DNA of 15,859 bases from Acanthamoeba lenticulata (Eukaryota > Discosea > Longamoebia > Acanthamoebidae), in the NCBI GenBank assembly GCA_002179805.1, contig NAVB01000805.1, forward strand, positions 1 to 15,859, given 5' to 3'. Under the pieces are notes generated by a model, which had not been told where the DNA came from, searched no databases, and saw only the letters and a program-made list of their open reading frames with translations. The translations under genes and the position numbers were made by a program. Below, piece by piece: positions 1 to 9,890 of the stretch. Within the stretch, counting starts at the first letter, position 1; each line of letters begins with the position of its first letter.

Positions 1-870
1 GCCGTGGCCAGGCTTGGGCGAACGCACTTTTCTTCGACGCCTCGAAGCTCCTCGCCGATCTCCAGGCACAGCAACTTGGAATACTTTTCCAAATAGGCCT
101 ACAAATGTAGATATTAAATCAATTTTAAATTAAATTAAATTAAATTAATACAAAAACGCACCTTCTGCAGCTTGACGAGGGCGCTGCTCACGATGGGCGG
201 CGGGCCAGCCTACATTCGAGCATAAAACATAAGAAAGGCGTGAGAAAGGGGTCGCAGACGTCAGCGCTGGGGTGGGCGGTCGTACCGCTGACGACGCCGT
301 CCGAGCCGCGTCGCCGCTGTTGCTGCCGCTCCGCGGCCGCCGGGTCTGGGAACTGCCCAGATTCTCGAAGAGGCGCGAGAACGACGTCCCCGAGGACGAC
401 GAAGATGACGACGACGACGAAGACGACATGGCGCCACCGCCACCACTGCTGCCGCCGCCGCCACGCGGGAGGGAAGTGGAGCTGAGGCTTCGCTTGCGGC
501 GCGGCGGATGCTGCGAGCGCGCCAGCTCGGCCGTGGATGCCGATGCGCCGCCCGCGGCGCCGCTGCCGCTGCCGCCGAGCTCGACGCTGTTGGCCCGGCC
601 AAAGCTGCGCTCCGGGTGAGCCGTCATGATGCCCCACTCGGAGGCACCACCTCGGTGGCCGCCGCCGCTGCCGCCGCCGTTGCCGCCCCGGCCGCCACGG
701 CCACCGCGACCTCCAGTTCCACGCCCACCGCGCCCGCTGCTGCCGCCGGAGTATTCAAAATCTCGCCGTGCATGTGAATTTTGATGCTGATGAGGTTGCT
801 GGTGGTTGCCACGGCCTCCCCGGCCTCGTCCATAGGAACCACCGCTGCCGCCACCTCGCGTGCTCGACAT
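1..870 (-). CDS. RGG-rich protein, possible IGHMBP2-like helicase (5' part, runs off left edge)
   Basis: Three exons fit in one frame: 870-286, 209-162 and 98 to the window edge. Introns start GTACGA and GTGCGT and both end TAG. The ATG at 870 follows an in-frame TGA 24 nt upstream, so the start is well supported. Residues 1-80 are rich in Gly, Arg and RGG/RG motifs, typical of RNA-binding disordered tails. A basic Ser-rich stretch and a run of 12 Ser follow near residues 150-161. The last visible part (AYLEKYSKLLCLEIGEELR) resembles the segment just before the helicase core in IGHMBP2/UPF1-type SF1B helicases (aromatic, then LL.LE...E). That link is inference from a short match, and the helicase motifs lie outside the window. 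If correct, it is a nucleic-acid helicase with an added RGG tail. The gene call is firm and the family weak. Confidence 0.6.
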
Positions 871-956
871 GACCTCGTCTCTGCCGTCCAGTCAAGCTGC
901 GGCAAGCAACTCCCACCTCTATCCACAATAAAAGACAAGAAAAGTAGAATTCAGGA
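871..956. promoter_or_regulatory. Divergent intergenic gap
   Basis: Only 86 nt separate the minus-strand start at 870 from the plus-strand start at 957. If both genes are real, this gap must hold both promoters or a shared one. An A-rich stretch (921-947, with CAATAAAAG) is the only AT-rich element. No convincing TATA box was seen. Confidence 0.3.
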
Positions 957-1088
957 ATGGACATCAGCAAAGTGGTCCGTGAGGAGATGGAGAAGGCCAC
1001 ACACGTGTGCCGTACCAAGTTCCGGCTTTACCAACGCAAAAGGCCACTCGATCCGGCCGCAAACCACAAAATCTGTTTAAATCACTAA
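957..1088 (+). CDS. Possible 43-residue protein of unknown function
   Basis: A short frame opens with ATG 12 nt after an in-frame TAG (945-947) and ends TAA at 1086-1088. The protein is basic and charged (begins MDISKVVREEMEKATHVC) with one Cys near residue 18 and a second near residue 40. The amphipathic start (EEMEKATHVCRTKFRLY) looks like a helix of a small mitochondrial CHCH-type protein, but the expected Cys-x9-Cys pairing is absent, so no family is claimed. AATAAA at 1132-1137 is correctly placed for its 3' end. It could instead be the first exon of a longer gene, although I found no good donor and acceptor pair, or it could be chance. Confidence 0.35.
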   Translation: MDISKVVREEMEKATHVCRTKFRLYQRKRPLDPAANHKICLNH

Positions 1089-1131
1089 AAAAGCTTTTTT
1101 CCGCCACTGTTTTCCAATTTTTTTCTTGGAG

Positions 1132-1137
1132 AATAAA
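1132..1137 (+). terminator. Polyadenylation signal AATAAA in AT-rich spacer
   Basis: AATAAA lies 44 nt after the TAA of the small plus-strand frame, with a second at 1187-1192. The whole spacer 1089-1258 is AT-rich and separates that frame from the convergent SMP gene. No TTTATT (minus-strand AATAAA) was seen in the spacer for the SMP gene. Confidence 0.4.
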
Positions 1138-1258
1138 AAAGATACATTAAATCATCAATTTAATCAATTGATTAATCGTCTGTTTCAATAAATAATAGAA
1201 TCAAAATTCATAAAATAACTCACAAAAAGGCCACTTCATCGGCTGATGGAGCGGTCAA

Positions 1259-4200
1259 TCAAGCTGCCGCCTTCACGGGCGATGGCGCCGGGACCCCAGC
1301 GGCTCCGTCCGTCCGGAGCCAGTGTCGCTCGATGGCCGTGAGAGACCAGTAGAGCTGCTGCTCCGTAATATGTCTGGGCAAATAGAAATAGTGTTGCAAG
1401 TCAACAAATATGCCTTTCCAGAATAACTCAAGTAATAAATAAAGAAATAATAGATTTAAATAAAGAAATATAAAACGAACCGCTTCTCGACGCGCGAGAT
1501 GAAGAAGCCCTGCAGGATGACCGCCGGTGGGCCCGCGGCGCGGGCCTTGACCTGGCACAGCACCGTGTCGCCGTCCACCAGCACGCACTCGATGTAGAAT
1601 CTGCACAGATCGAGGAAGAAGACGATGATGATGATCGACGTCAATGAGGATGATGGCGACAACGAAGAGAAAGAGGACGTACGCGATGCCGGGGTAGGCG
1701 GCGTGGATCTGGCGCACGAGGGCCTCGACGCCGTCGTGTCCGGCGCCCCGCTGGATGCTGCCCTTGCCTCCGGCCCCGCCGGCCCCGCCCGACAGCACGC
1801 ACTCGTGGCTGCACAGCGTCTTGATCTCTGTCCGTGTGTGTTTGCGTGCGTGTGTGTCATCAACAGCACACGCGCGTATGTGTATCGTGTCGTGCGGCGG
1901 GAGCGTACGGGCATAGTCGGCCTTGTTGAGGACGTCGGCGATGAAGCGGGCGACGACGTGGATCTTCTTCTGGTTGCGGCGCGGGTCGAGGTACGTGTAG
2001 GCGTCCCACGCCTTGGCCTTGGCCTTGGCGTTGTTGTTCTTGTTGGCGGCGGCGGCGGCCGCGCCGACGAGCTCGACGTCGAGCTTGCGGCCGGGGAAGG
2101 GCAGGAAACACTCGAGCCGGGCCGGGTAGACGAGCTTGCGCTCGAGCGCGCGCTCGACGGCGGCGGCCACGAGGCCCTGGAAGCCCGGCAGGACGCGGTC
2201 GAGCCGCAGCGCGCGGCCGACCTGCACGCGGACGTCGAGCCGCAGCACCGGCCGGGCCGTGAAGCACACAAAGACGGGCGTCTGCGGCGCCGCGCCGGCG
2301 TGGACGCACAACCGGCCGCGGACGGCCCGGAGCTCGGCCCGCGCCCGGACGGGGATCGGCGCCACGACGCCCGGCAGGACGTCGACCGCCGTCTCCACGT
2401 CGACATGAATTCCGCGGCCGCCCTTGTTGTCGCGGTCGTAGTCGAGGTCGAGGTCGATCTCGAGGAGGAACTGGCGGCCGTCGTGGAGGTGCGTAAAGCG
2501 GGCGCCGCGGGCGACGTCCGGCAGCGGCGCGTCGCCGAGGTCGATGGCCAGGCCGACCGGCGCGAGCCGCCGCGGCAGCGCGACGGCGGCCAGGCGCCGC
2601 CGGAGCTTGGTCAGTACAAAGGCCCGGAACGGGGCCGACGCGCGCATCTCGTCAAAGATGCGGCGCACGAGCAGGTTGCCGTAGCCCAGCAGCTCGTCGT
2701 CGACCCGCTCCTCGCGGCCGCCCGCAAAGGCGTCGAGCCCGACGAGCTCCTCGCGCGCCGTCTGCAGCGCGATCTCGGCCCGCAGGGCCGCCGTCCAGCG
2801 GACAGCCTGGCCGGGCGTCCGCGCCCGCAGCCGGCAGCGCGCCAGGCCCGAGGCCGCGCCACCGGCGGCATTGGCCGTGTTGGCGGCGCCGGCGGCGGCG
2901 AGGAGCAGCGCCTCGTAGGCCGGGCGCTGGGCCAGGCCGAGCTCCGGCCGCGGCCCGACGAACACGGCCTCGCCCGTGCGGCTGACGACTTCGAACTCGA
3001 GCTTGGACGTTGCCGACGTCGACGTCGCGTCGCTGGCGACCAGCTGGCAGCGCCCGAGCGCCACGAGGCCGAGCGGGACGCGGTCGGCTCCGGCGCTGCC
3101 GGCGGCTGTGGCCGTGGGGTCGTAATAGGCCAATAGGCCGTTGGTGAAGAGGACAAACGAGTACTCGACCCAGCCCTGCCGAGTCCACAGCTCCAGCGGG
3201 CCGGCCTCGGCCTGCCGCCCGCCCGTGGCCACGTACACGTCCTCGGGCACGGTCACGCCCGCGCCGGCCTCGGGCTTGGCGGCACCGGCGGCAGTCGCGG
3301 CCGCGGCCGCGGCCTCGGGCTTGGCCTCCTTGGCCTTGGAGACCTCGGCGCTGTGGTGCGGGTGATGGTGCTGCGGCAGCGGGCCGCTGTTGGCCCGCGA
3401 GGCGGACCCGCCCGCGCTCGACGACGCCGGCAGCGAGGCAAAGGACACGCGCTCCTTGACGGCCGCCGCGGGCTTGGTCGTGGCCGGCGCCGACACGGTG
3501 CTGTGCAGCTCGCTCGTCGCGGTCGCAGCGCCCGAGTCGTCGCCGCTGGAAGTCGAGTCCTCGTCGTCGCTCGCGCCGGCGGTCAAGGACTCTTGCGAGG
3601 CGATGTCCTCGGCGGCATCAGCAAGAGCAGCGGGGTGGACGGCGTCCTCGGTCTCCTTGGCCGCGAAGCGCAGCGCCTGGACCCAGCCTGTCTCGCGGCC
3701 GTCCCCACAGTCGACACACGCGCAAGTCAGCCCACGCCACGTCACGCCACGCCACGTCACAGACGAGGTGCGTACGCTGCTTCTCGTCGTCGCTGGCGGC
3801 GCGGAGGGTGCACTCGTGGGTGCGGTGGGCCAAGGCCGACGGCAGCTTCCGGCCCGTCAGCGAGTGGTTGCTGAAGATGGGCTTCCGCTCCGTGTGCGCG
3901 ATCACGATCCTCTATTTTATTTTCATTTGTAAAGAAAAATAATTAAAATCATCTGAAAAATGGCAAGAATGTGGAGCGGGCACGTACGTCGCGCTTCTTG
4001 TGCTTGGGCACGATGGCCGTGCGGCAGTGGGCCAGCACGATCAAGCCGTAGCACTCGCTGAGCGGGGCGTCCTTCTGCACAGTCGTCGTAGACATCACCA
4101 TGTTAGGGGCATGTCCAAGGCCAAAAAGACGTGAAATGAATGGCGGGCCAACCTTGGCAAGCTTGTGGTAGGCCAGGATGCCGTTGCGGTAGAGCACGAA

Positions 4201-6257
4201 CCAGCGCTTGTGCCAGATGCCCAGCGCCTTGATCTCGAGCAAGCCCTCCTTGATGGGCTCCTCGTTCATGTGCAGGTACGGCGTCAGGTCGATATTGTTC
4301 CCATTCTCTGCATTTTTTAATACATTGATAAAAATTAAAAGTAAACAAAAATAAATAGAAAAGAATGTAAAGAATGCGTGGACGGCCCGTACGCAGGTGG
4401 GTGTTGGGAGCGGGCATGGAGCCCTGCGAGGCACTGACGCGGCGCTGCTCCTTCTCCTCTCGATGCTTCTGCTCCTTTTCCTCGCGCATGCGCTCCTTCT
4501 CCTCGCGCAGCTTCTCGCGGCCCTCCTTGCGGTCGAGCTTGCGCAGCAGCTTCGACTTCTTCACCGACGCGTCGCCGCCCGAGGACTCGGCGCTCTCCAT
4601 CCACGACGGGTCCGTCAGCAGCATCCGCAGCGTGATCAGCCCTGCACGTATGCGTGTGTGTGTCGTGTCGTGTGAGACCACCGCACGCACGCACGCGCGC
4701 GTGTCGTGTCGTGTCGTGTCGTGTCGTGTCGTGTCGTGTCGTGTCGTGTCGTGTCGTGTCGTGTCGTGTCGTGTCGTGTCGTACCGGTGGCGGGGACTTC
4801 GTCGGTGGCGCGGCGGGCGATGCCGCCGAGCGAGACCGTCATGGTGACGGTGTTGTCCCGCACGAGCGACTTGAGCGACACGATCGCCGAGCCCTGTCGC
4901 CCCAAATCCTCGCCCCATCAGCTCCACCAATCGCCGCACGCCGCGCCCGGTGCGAAAAACTGGGGCGACAATTCCTCTGGCGGAGCGAGTTCAGAAAGAG
5001 ACGTACGAGGGGCTTGTTGTTGCCGAGCTTCTCGTGGTCCAGGACCTCGAGGAGGAGCGTTTCTTCCTCGGGGTCGTTGATGCTGAGCGAGAAGGCCTCG
5101 TTCCAGACGGGGTCCACGCTCTGGCTCACGTAGCGCGTGCGCACGCGCTGGCCGCCCACGCGCAGCTTGCAGAACGGGTCCGACGAGCCGTTCTTGTTGG
5201 CGCCGACGAGGCCCTGGGCCGACTCGATCTTCACGTGGAGCGCGTAGCGGTAGTCGTCCACGGCCTCCTCCGTGATGGCCTCGAAGCTGTCCGTGGCCAG
5301 CCCGTTGCCGCCTCCGATGAAGTCCGACACGGGCTTCCTCAGCGAGAGCGTCCTCTCCAGCGAGTGCTACACGTGTAGAACAAACAGCATAATGATGGTC
5401 AAGGAACATGAAGAAGAAGGAGAAGAAGGTGATGATCAGGGTGGTCGTACGCTGTCGTGGCCGCGGGACTTGAGGCCGGTCCGGGTGCGCACGCTGGCGT
5501 GGGACGAGGCGGAGGAGAGCGACGAGGCCGTGGACGACGTCGATGAGGCCGGCAGGAGCGAGCTCGGGGAGAGCGAACGCGAGGACGAGGGCCGCTGCAC
5601 GGCGCTCAACGGGCCGGGCAGCTTGGGCCGCTTGGCCACGACGGCCATGAGCGACTGCACGTAGTGGTTGAGGGGCAGGCTTGTCGCGGGCTCGTTCACC
5701 GTGCTGGGCTCGGACTTCCTGTTGTGTCGAGAGGAGGTCAGCGGCTTGCTGGGCAGATTAAAGATGCGTGTAGCGGCGAATGAAAGATGGTTGATGAAGA
5801 GGAGGGAAAACGTGCATAGTGGAAGTCTCCTCAGGGAAAGGATGGAGGCTTGCCCGCACGTCAGGGAAGGAGGGGTCCAGGCCTGTTGTATTTCGTGTAG
5901 AAATAAATATTTATTATGAAATAAATATTACATGATAATAATAACAAGATTTAATCTAATTCAACTTCATAAAAGATGGGGAGAATAAAACAGGAGATGG
6001 ACTAGAGGCCTCGATGTTGTTTTTTGGCCACAATTGAAAAAATCGAAGTAATAAAAGAACTGTTTACCTGGGCCAGTAATGATGTTGTTGGCGTCCATGG
6101 GCACGATCGGAGACGAGGTGTCGGGTGTTGTTCCATCAGCTGCAGGCTTCTTGCCCGGCAGGGGCAAGACGAAGAGCACCACCACCAGCGCCAGCACGCC
6201 GACCAGACCGAGCAATGAGCCGAAGAGGAACACGACCACGAAGCCGAGCGGGCCCAT
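1259..6257 (-). CDS. TEX2/Nvj2-like membrane-contact protein: TM-C2-PH-PH-SMP
   Basis: Exons (minus): 6257-6068, 5882-5860(?), 5744-5451(?), 5366-5007, 4893-4785, 4641-4393, 4307-4153, 4074-3988, 3911-3776, 3687-1909, 1827-1683, 1600-1481, 1373-1259. They total 3762 nt in frame, about 1253 residues. Residues 5-32 form one hydrophobic helix, a likely ER anchor. A Ser-rich linker follows. A C2 domain (about 210-345) keeps SSDPFCKLRV and DPVWNEAF, but some calcium-binding Asp are replaced (ANKNGSSD, DHEKLGNN). A Lys/Glu coiled segment precedes a PH domain (about 427-545; KEGLLEIKALGIWHKRWFVLY to RWVQALRF). A low-complexity acidic, His and Ala-rich linker and a second, weaker PH-like region (about 684-845) come next. 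The SMP domain (about 865-1216) includes VRGRLCVH and RLDVRVQVG. SMP proteins move lipids between membranes at ER contact sites. The second and third exon borders are uncertain. Confidence 0.8.
4700..4782. repeat. (CGTGT)16 microsatellite filling an intron
   Basis: Sixteen perfect CGTGT units plus three bases sit inside the C2-region intron 4642-4784 of the minus-strand SMP gene. In the sense of the gene the intron starts GTACGACACGACACG, so the repeat touches the 5' splice site. Imperfect copies continue at 4656-4676. Confidence 0.95.
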
Positions 6258-6454
6258 TGTGCAGAAGAGGAGTTGCTCTCAAATCGAACGCCCTTGCACG
6301 GGAGGGATGTTCGATTGAGCTCTGCCGTCGCTGTCGGGTGTTTGCTGCTAGGCGCTTTGGCGCAACGCTGTGCGACGATCGTCGGGAAAAGAGACGATCA
6401 ACAAAAGAGAAAAAAAAAAGGATAAGAACAGGAAAATGATTTTTATCCGCCGAA
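6258..6454 (-). promoter_or_regulatory. Upstream region of the SMP gene
   Basis: This 197-nt gap lies between the SMP start and the 3' end of GTPase copy A, so it must carry the SMP promoter and 5' UTR. It holds an imperfect inverted repeat (6278-6289 with 6309-6319) and an A-rich run at 6409-6419. No clear TATA box was seen. Confidence 0.4.
6278..6319. repeat. Inverted repeat upstream of SMP start
   Basis: CTCAAATCGAAC (6278-6289) pairs with GTTCGATTGAG (6309-6319) through 11 base pairs and one bulged A, with a 19-nt loop. It starts 21 nt upstream of the SMP ATG. It could be a hairpin in the 5' UTR or a dimeric protein site, or chance. Confidence 0.5.
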
Positions 6455-6460
6455 TTTATT
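6455..6460 (-). terminator. Polyadenylation signal of GTPase copy A
   Basis: AATAAA on the minus strand lies 18 nt after the TAA of copy A (6479-6481). Confidence 0.5.
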
Positions 6461-6478
6461 CGCAGGAAAGGTGACAGC

Positions 6479-9304
6479 TTAGGGTTCGCCCTCGCTTTCG
6501 CTTGAGTCCTCCAGGCTGTTAACCATCGACCTAAGCCGCTCGGTCAAGGCCTGCTCCAGTGTGTCTTCGCCATTCATGGCCGGTGGTAGTTGTCGAGGCC
6601 GACTACTCGCCTCCCTCGATGACGACGACCGCACCTGATCAGCCGATGGACACCCCTGCTGCATTCACAAGCGTGTATGAGCGTTGGTAAGACCACGAAA
6701 TAAATGCCTCCTCTCAAACAGGTTCACAGAGCTGGAGATGCTGGCGGTGCGTACGCTGGATGTAGTGGTGATCGTAGCTGTGGTCGTCGGAGCAGGTGTG
6801 GAAGGGGCCGCTTGGCTGGCCGGTGACTGCGGAACATCGACAGAGCTGGAGATATTGGCCGTGTGTGCGCTGGACGGCGTGGTGATTGTCGTCGATGCAG
6901 GTGTAGAAGGGGCCGCTTGACCGGTCGGGTGCTGCGGCACATCGTTACGCACCGTGGTGGCCAACTCGCGGAAGGTCCGGGACATGTCGGCGAGCTGCTT
7001 GCAGATGCTGGTCAGCAGCTCGGTCCTGTTCTTGACGAACTCGATTCCCTTCTTGACGTTGCACATCTCCTCCTCGATGACGATCTCGAAGTGCTTGCGG
7101 TGCAGGTCGAGCTGAACTCGCACCTGATTTACGATGTGGCCCAATTGCGTCGAGATCAGTTCCTTCATCGCCTCCCGAATCGTCTCTGTCTCCTCGTTGA
7201 TGCGCCGCTTCCAAGCTTTCCCGAAAGCGTCAATGTCCATTTGGTAGTCGGTCACGTTCACGCTCTTGACGACCCTCCTCTGCCGAGTGACAGGTCGCCT
7301 GACTGTGGAGTTGTAGCAGAGCCCCTTGACGACCACCTCCTCCTCCTCCTGGACCTTGACCAAGGTCTCCTGAGGGATCACCCTGTCGCGCGCCTTGACA
7401 AACTCCTCCGAGAACTGGACGCTCAGCTCGTGGAACGTGAAGGTGTCCAGGAAGATGCTCGCCGGCGGGAGGAGAATCGCGATGTCCAGGCCACGGCTCA
7501 CCTTGCGCTCGAGCCGACGCAGGATCGGTTCCACCATATTCCTCGCCCGCTGTAGGAACCAGAGCTGCAAGTCGTACAACTCTGAAGCGAGATGGCTCAT
7601 GAAGTCTGAGATCTCCTCACCCACCGCGATGGCGAGACGCAGGTTGAGCTCGCGGATCTTCTCCGCCGCGTCAGAGTGCGAATCGGCGCTGGTCGCCCAC
7701 TTCCACAGGCCCCGCAGCCTTGAAAAACCAGGAAAGCTGAAGGGCGAGGTTTGGTTGTTCGAGATGCAGTTGACCAGCTCGACCTGCACCTTGATCATGT
7801 GTATGGAAAAGTCGGCCACTTTCTTGCCCATCCACCTGTTCACCTCGCGGGCACATCCGGCAGCGACGTCGATCATGACTTCCTCGACGTGCTCCCTGCT
7901 GTCCTTCAGCTCGCGCAGGAGTTTGTCCCTCTTCTCCTCCCACTCCTTGCCGTTGGTGGTCAGCACGGTCTGGGCCACGATCGCCGTTTGCTCCACCTGG
8001 TCGCAGATGCTGGCCCCCTGTTCTGCCCTCGTGGCGATGAACAGGCTGAGGCTCCGCTCAAAGAGCGGACGGATGACCCCCTCCTCGACCTCCGGGATGT
8101 AGCTACGCCTGATGTCCTTGCGGACCGTGGCCGACTTCCTCGCCTCAGCTTGCTGCTTGAGTTCGTCGTATTCCTCCTGCGGGAGCTCTTTCAGATCCGA
8201 GATGGTCATCCTGATCCGCGTCCGTCATCGTAATGGTGGTGTTAGAAACCGCCGGTGGATGGCTGCTCATGGAAGAGTGAAGCTACCTCTCAATGTCGGC
8301 CAGGTAGTTGTCAAGGTCGGGACCGATGGTGCTACGTTCCCATGACCGGGCGTAGTAGGCATAGAGCGCGTTGAGGGGAAGCAGGTTCTTGGGGAGGATC
8401 CAGTCCTGTTTGTCTTCACGCGGGCCGTAGCGCTGTTGAAAGATGTGGTTGAGCTTGGCGCTGAGGTCCTGCCGCACACTACTGATCGACTTGTCGTTAC
8501 GCCCGGTCTCGGTGAACTTGTTGATGAGAAAGTAGAGCCTGTTGTTGAACTTTCTGACAAGCACCGGATCGACCACGTCGGCAAGCACGTTGAGATAATT
8601 GTCGTCGAGCTCATTGCCCAGCTTGCTGCCGTCGACCAGGTAGAGTACGACGTCGGCCTCGCGAAGGGTCGCGTGGAGCTTGTCCCGCAGCGAGTTCCAA
8701 CCGGCTTCTCCAGCCCCCGGGCTGTCCCACAGCTCAAAGTGCACGCCAGAGTGCTCAGCAGAAGACGACAGCATGGCCAGCGGCGCACGGAGCTCGAGCA
8801 CGCCGCCAGAGGTGTCCTTTGCCCCACGCGCTGCTTCATTGGCCTTGAGGATGTATGCCCGGATGGCTTCTACTCCCTTCACCTCCTTCTTGGCCTCTTC
8901 GTCCACGAGGATACCGTCGGTGGCGTTGGGGTCGTGGACGATGCGCACCACGCGAGCAGTTTCGGGCGAGTTGCTTGTGGGCAGGAAGGGGGCGCCCAGC
9001 AGCGCGTTGAGAAAGGTGGACTTGCCGGCTTTGACGGTCGCGGTGACGACAACCTTGAAGGAGCCTCCGTTGACGTCCTTCCGCAGCTTTTCTGCCTGGT
9101 ATTTGCAGGTGTTGTTGGTGTCCAGGCCAGAGACGTCGGCGGAGCTGAGCACTTCAACGAGGCGGTCTGTGGTGCGGACCAACGCTTCTCCTGCTGTTTG
9201 TCTCGAGTTCTTGCTGCATCTGGACAGGGTAACAACAGATGGAGAGGAGGAGTGCAAGCCGCACTTTTAATGTTGTTTGTCGCTGAGCGACTGAGCGTAA
9301 CCAT
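6479..9304 (-). CDS. Dynamin-like GTPase, copy A
   Basis: Exons (minus): 9304-9265(?), 9190-8287, 8210-6728, 6658-6479, about 868 residues. A GTPase head carries a P-loop (ATVKAGKS), a switch-I Thr (SNSPETAR), DSPG as G3 and INKFTE in the G4 position. A long helical stalk follows (MTISDLKEL onward) with a possible membrane-touching segment (PFSFPGFSRLRGLWKW), then a Pro/Thr/Ser-rich linker made of two about 36-residue repeats and a conserved acidic tail (SSESEGEP). The head and stalk are joined by a 76-nt intron that starts at an in-frame TAG (AG|GTAGCT) and holds a CTAAC branch site. The 5' end is unsettled: the sequence matching copy B's ATG (9219-9217) is out of frame here. An upstream exon starting at 9304, spliced over 9264-9191, restores phase. 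Otherwise the copy lacks a proper start and could be decaying. The family (Dynamin_N, bacterial-like) bends or cuts membranes; the target is unknown. Confidence 0.75.
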
Positions 9305-9890
9305 CACAAGATTGGTTCACAGGTTTGAATGATGATATGCTGTAAACTAACTTTGCTTCGCTCTGTGGCAACCGCTGCTAGGGAGAGTCGCCCAGTTGCC
9401 GCGTCACTCGGGGACCATTTTACCTTTGGCAGAAAATTCAACAAGAAAATACCTTTCTAGCGAAGGAGAGAAAGCTTTTCATGGTTGGTCCTTCTGAAAA
9501 AAAAACCTAATTTACACATTGACGCTAATGGCCCGGCTGCTTGCATTGACGACTTGCACGGCCAGGCACAACGAAGCCCTCCAGGACACGGTGTTGCTGC
9601 CGGAGTACCAAGTACCAATTATCATAATGAGAAGATATTGTTGGCATTTCCTGGATAGCACGAAAAAGATGAGAATTCACAGCTTTGTTCCAGGAAAAAT
9701 AGTTTATGTCCGTTAATGAGGCCTGATTGCCATCCCGTTACAGGAGACGAAACTAGCATGCCACTGGCCAGCGAAAGTAGCGGAGCTTGTGGTTGCCCAA
9801 CCTGATCATTGTCGACTCCGCCCAAGCTCCAAAAGTTGGCTTCTGGCCTCTGTATTCTTTTTGCTCCCACCACCGCGAACTAGTTACAAC
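9305..9890. other. Intergenic spacer, 586 nt
   Basis: It lies between the divergent starts of GTPase copy A and the DUF4114-like gene, so it should hold both promoters. It contains poly-A (about 9498-9506), a relic matching the 3' end of the DUF4114-like gene (9569-9604), and no other recognisable feature. The frame 9519-9716 has no family I know beyond the relic. Confidence 0.5.
9569..9604 (+). pseudogene. Relic of the 3' end of a DUF4114-type gene
   Basis: These 36 nt match 12116-12152 near the end of the intact DUF4114-like gene with about three substitutions and one single-base gap, including a 14-nt exact core. In frame both read NEALQDTVLL. The rest of the gene is not recognisable around it, so it looks like a decayed fragment of a duplicated copy. 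Confidence 0.45.

Noticed and set aside
145..938. Other Ala/Arg-rich frames over the first exon region
   Set aside because: They are shadows of the Gly/Arg/Ser-rich coding exon 286-870; none resembles a known family.
1625..3136. Plus-strand frame of 503 codons
   Set aside because: It is antisense to the GC-rich SMP exon and crosses introns of that gene. The minus strand gives recognisable SMP and PH sequence.
4690..4790. CRISPR-like array
   Set aside because: The units are 5 nt with no spacers. This is a simple microsatellite in an intron of a eukaryotic gene.
6479..6664. Stand-alone 61-residue gene, and its twin at 14860-15045
   Set aside because: It is the last exon of the GTPase genes. 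Intron phase, branch-like sequence and the contrast of conserved exon with diverged intron in both copies support splicing.
8283..9257. GTPase head as a separate gene starting at 9257
   Set aside because: The codon at 9257 is TTG, not ATG. The TAG at 8285-8283 lies inside a good intron shared with copy B that joins head to stalk in frame.
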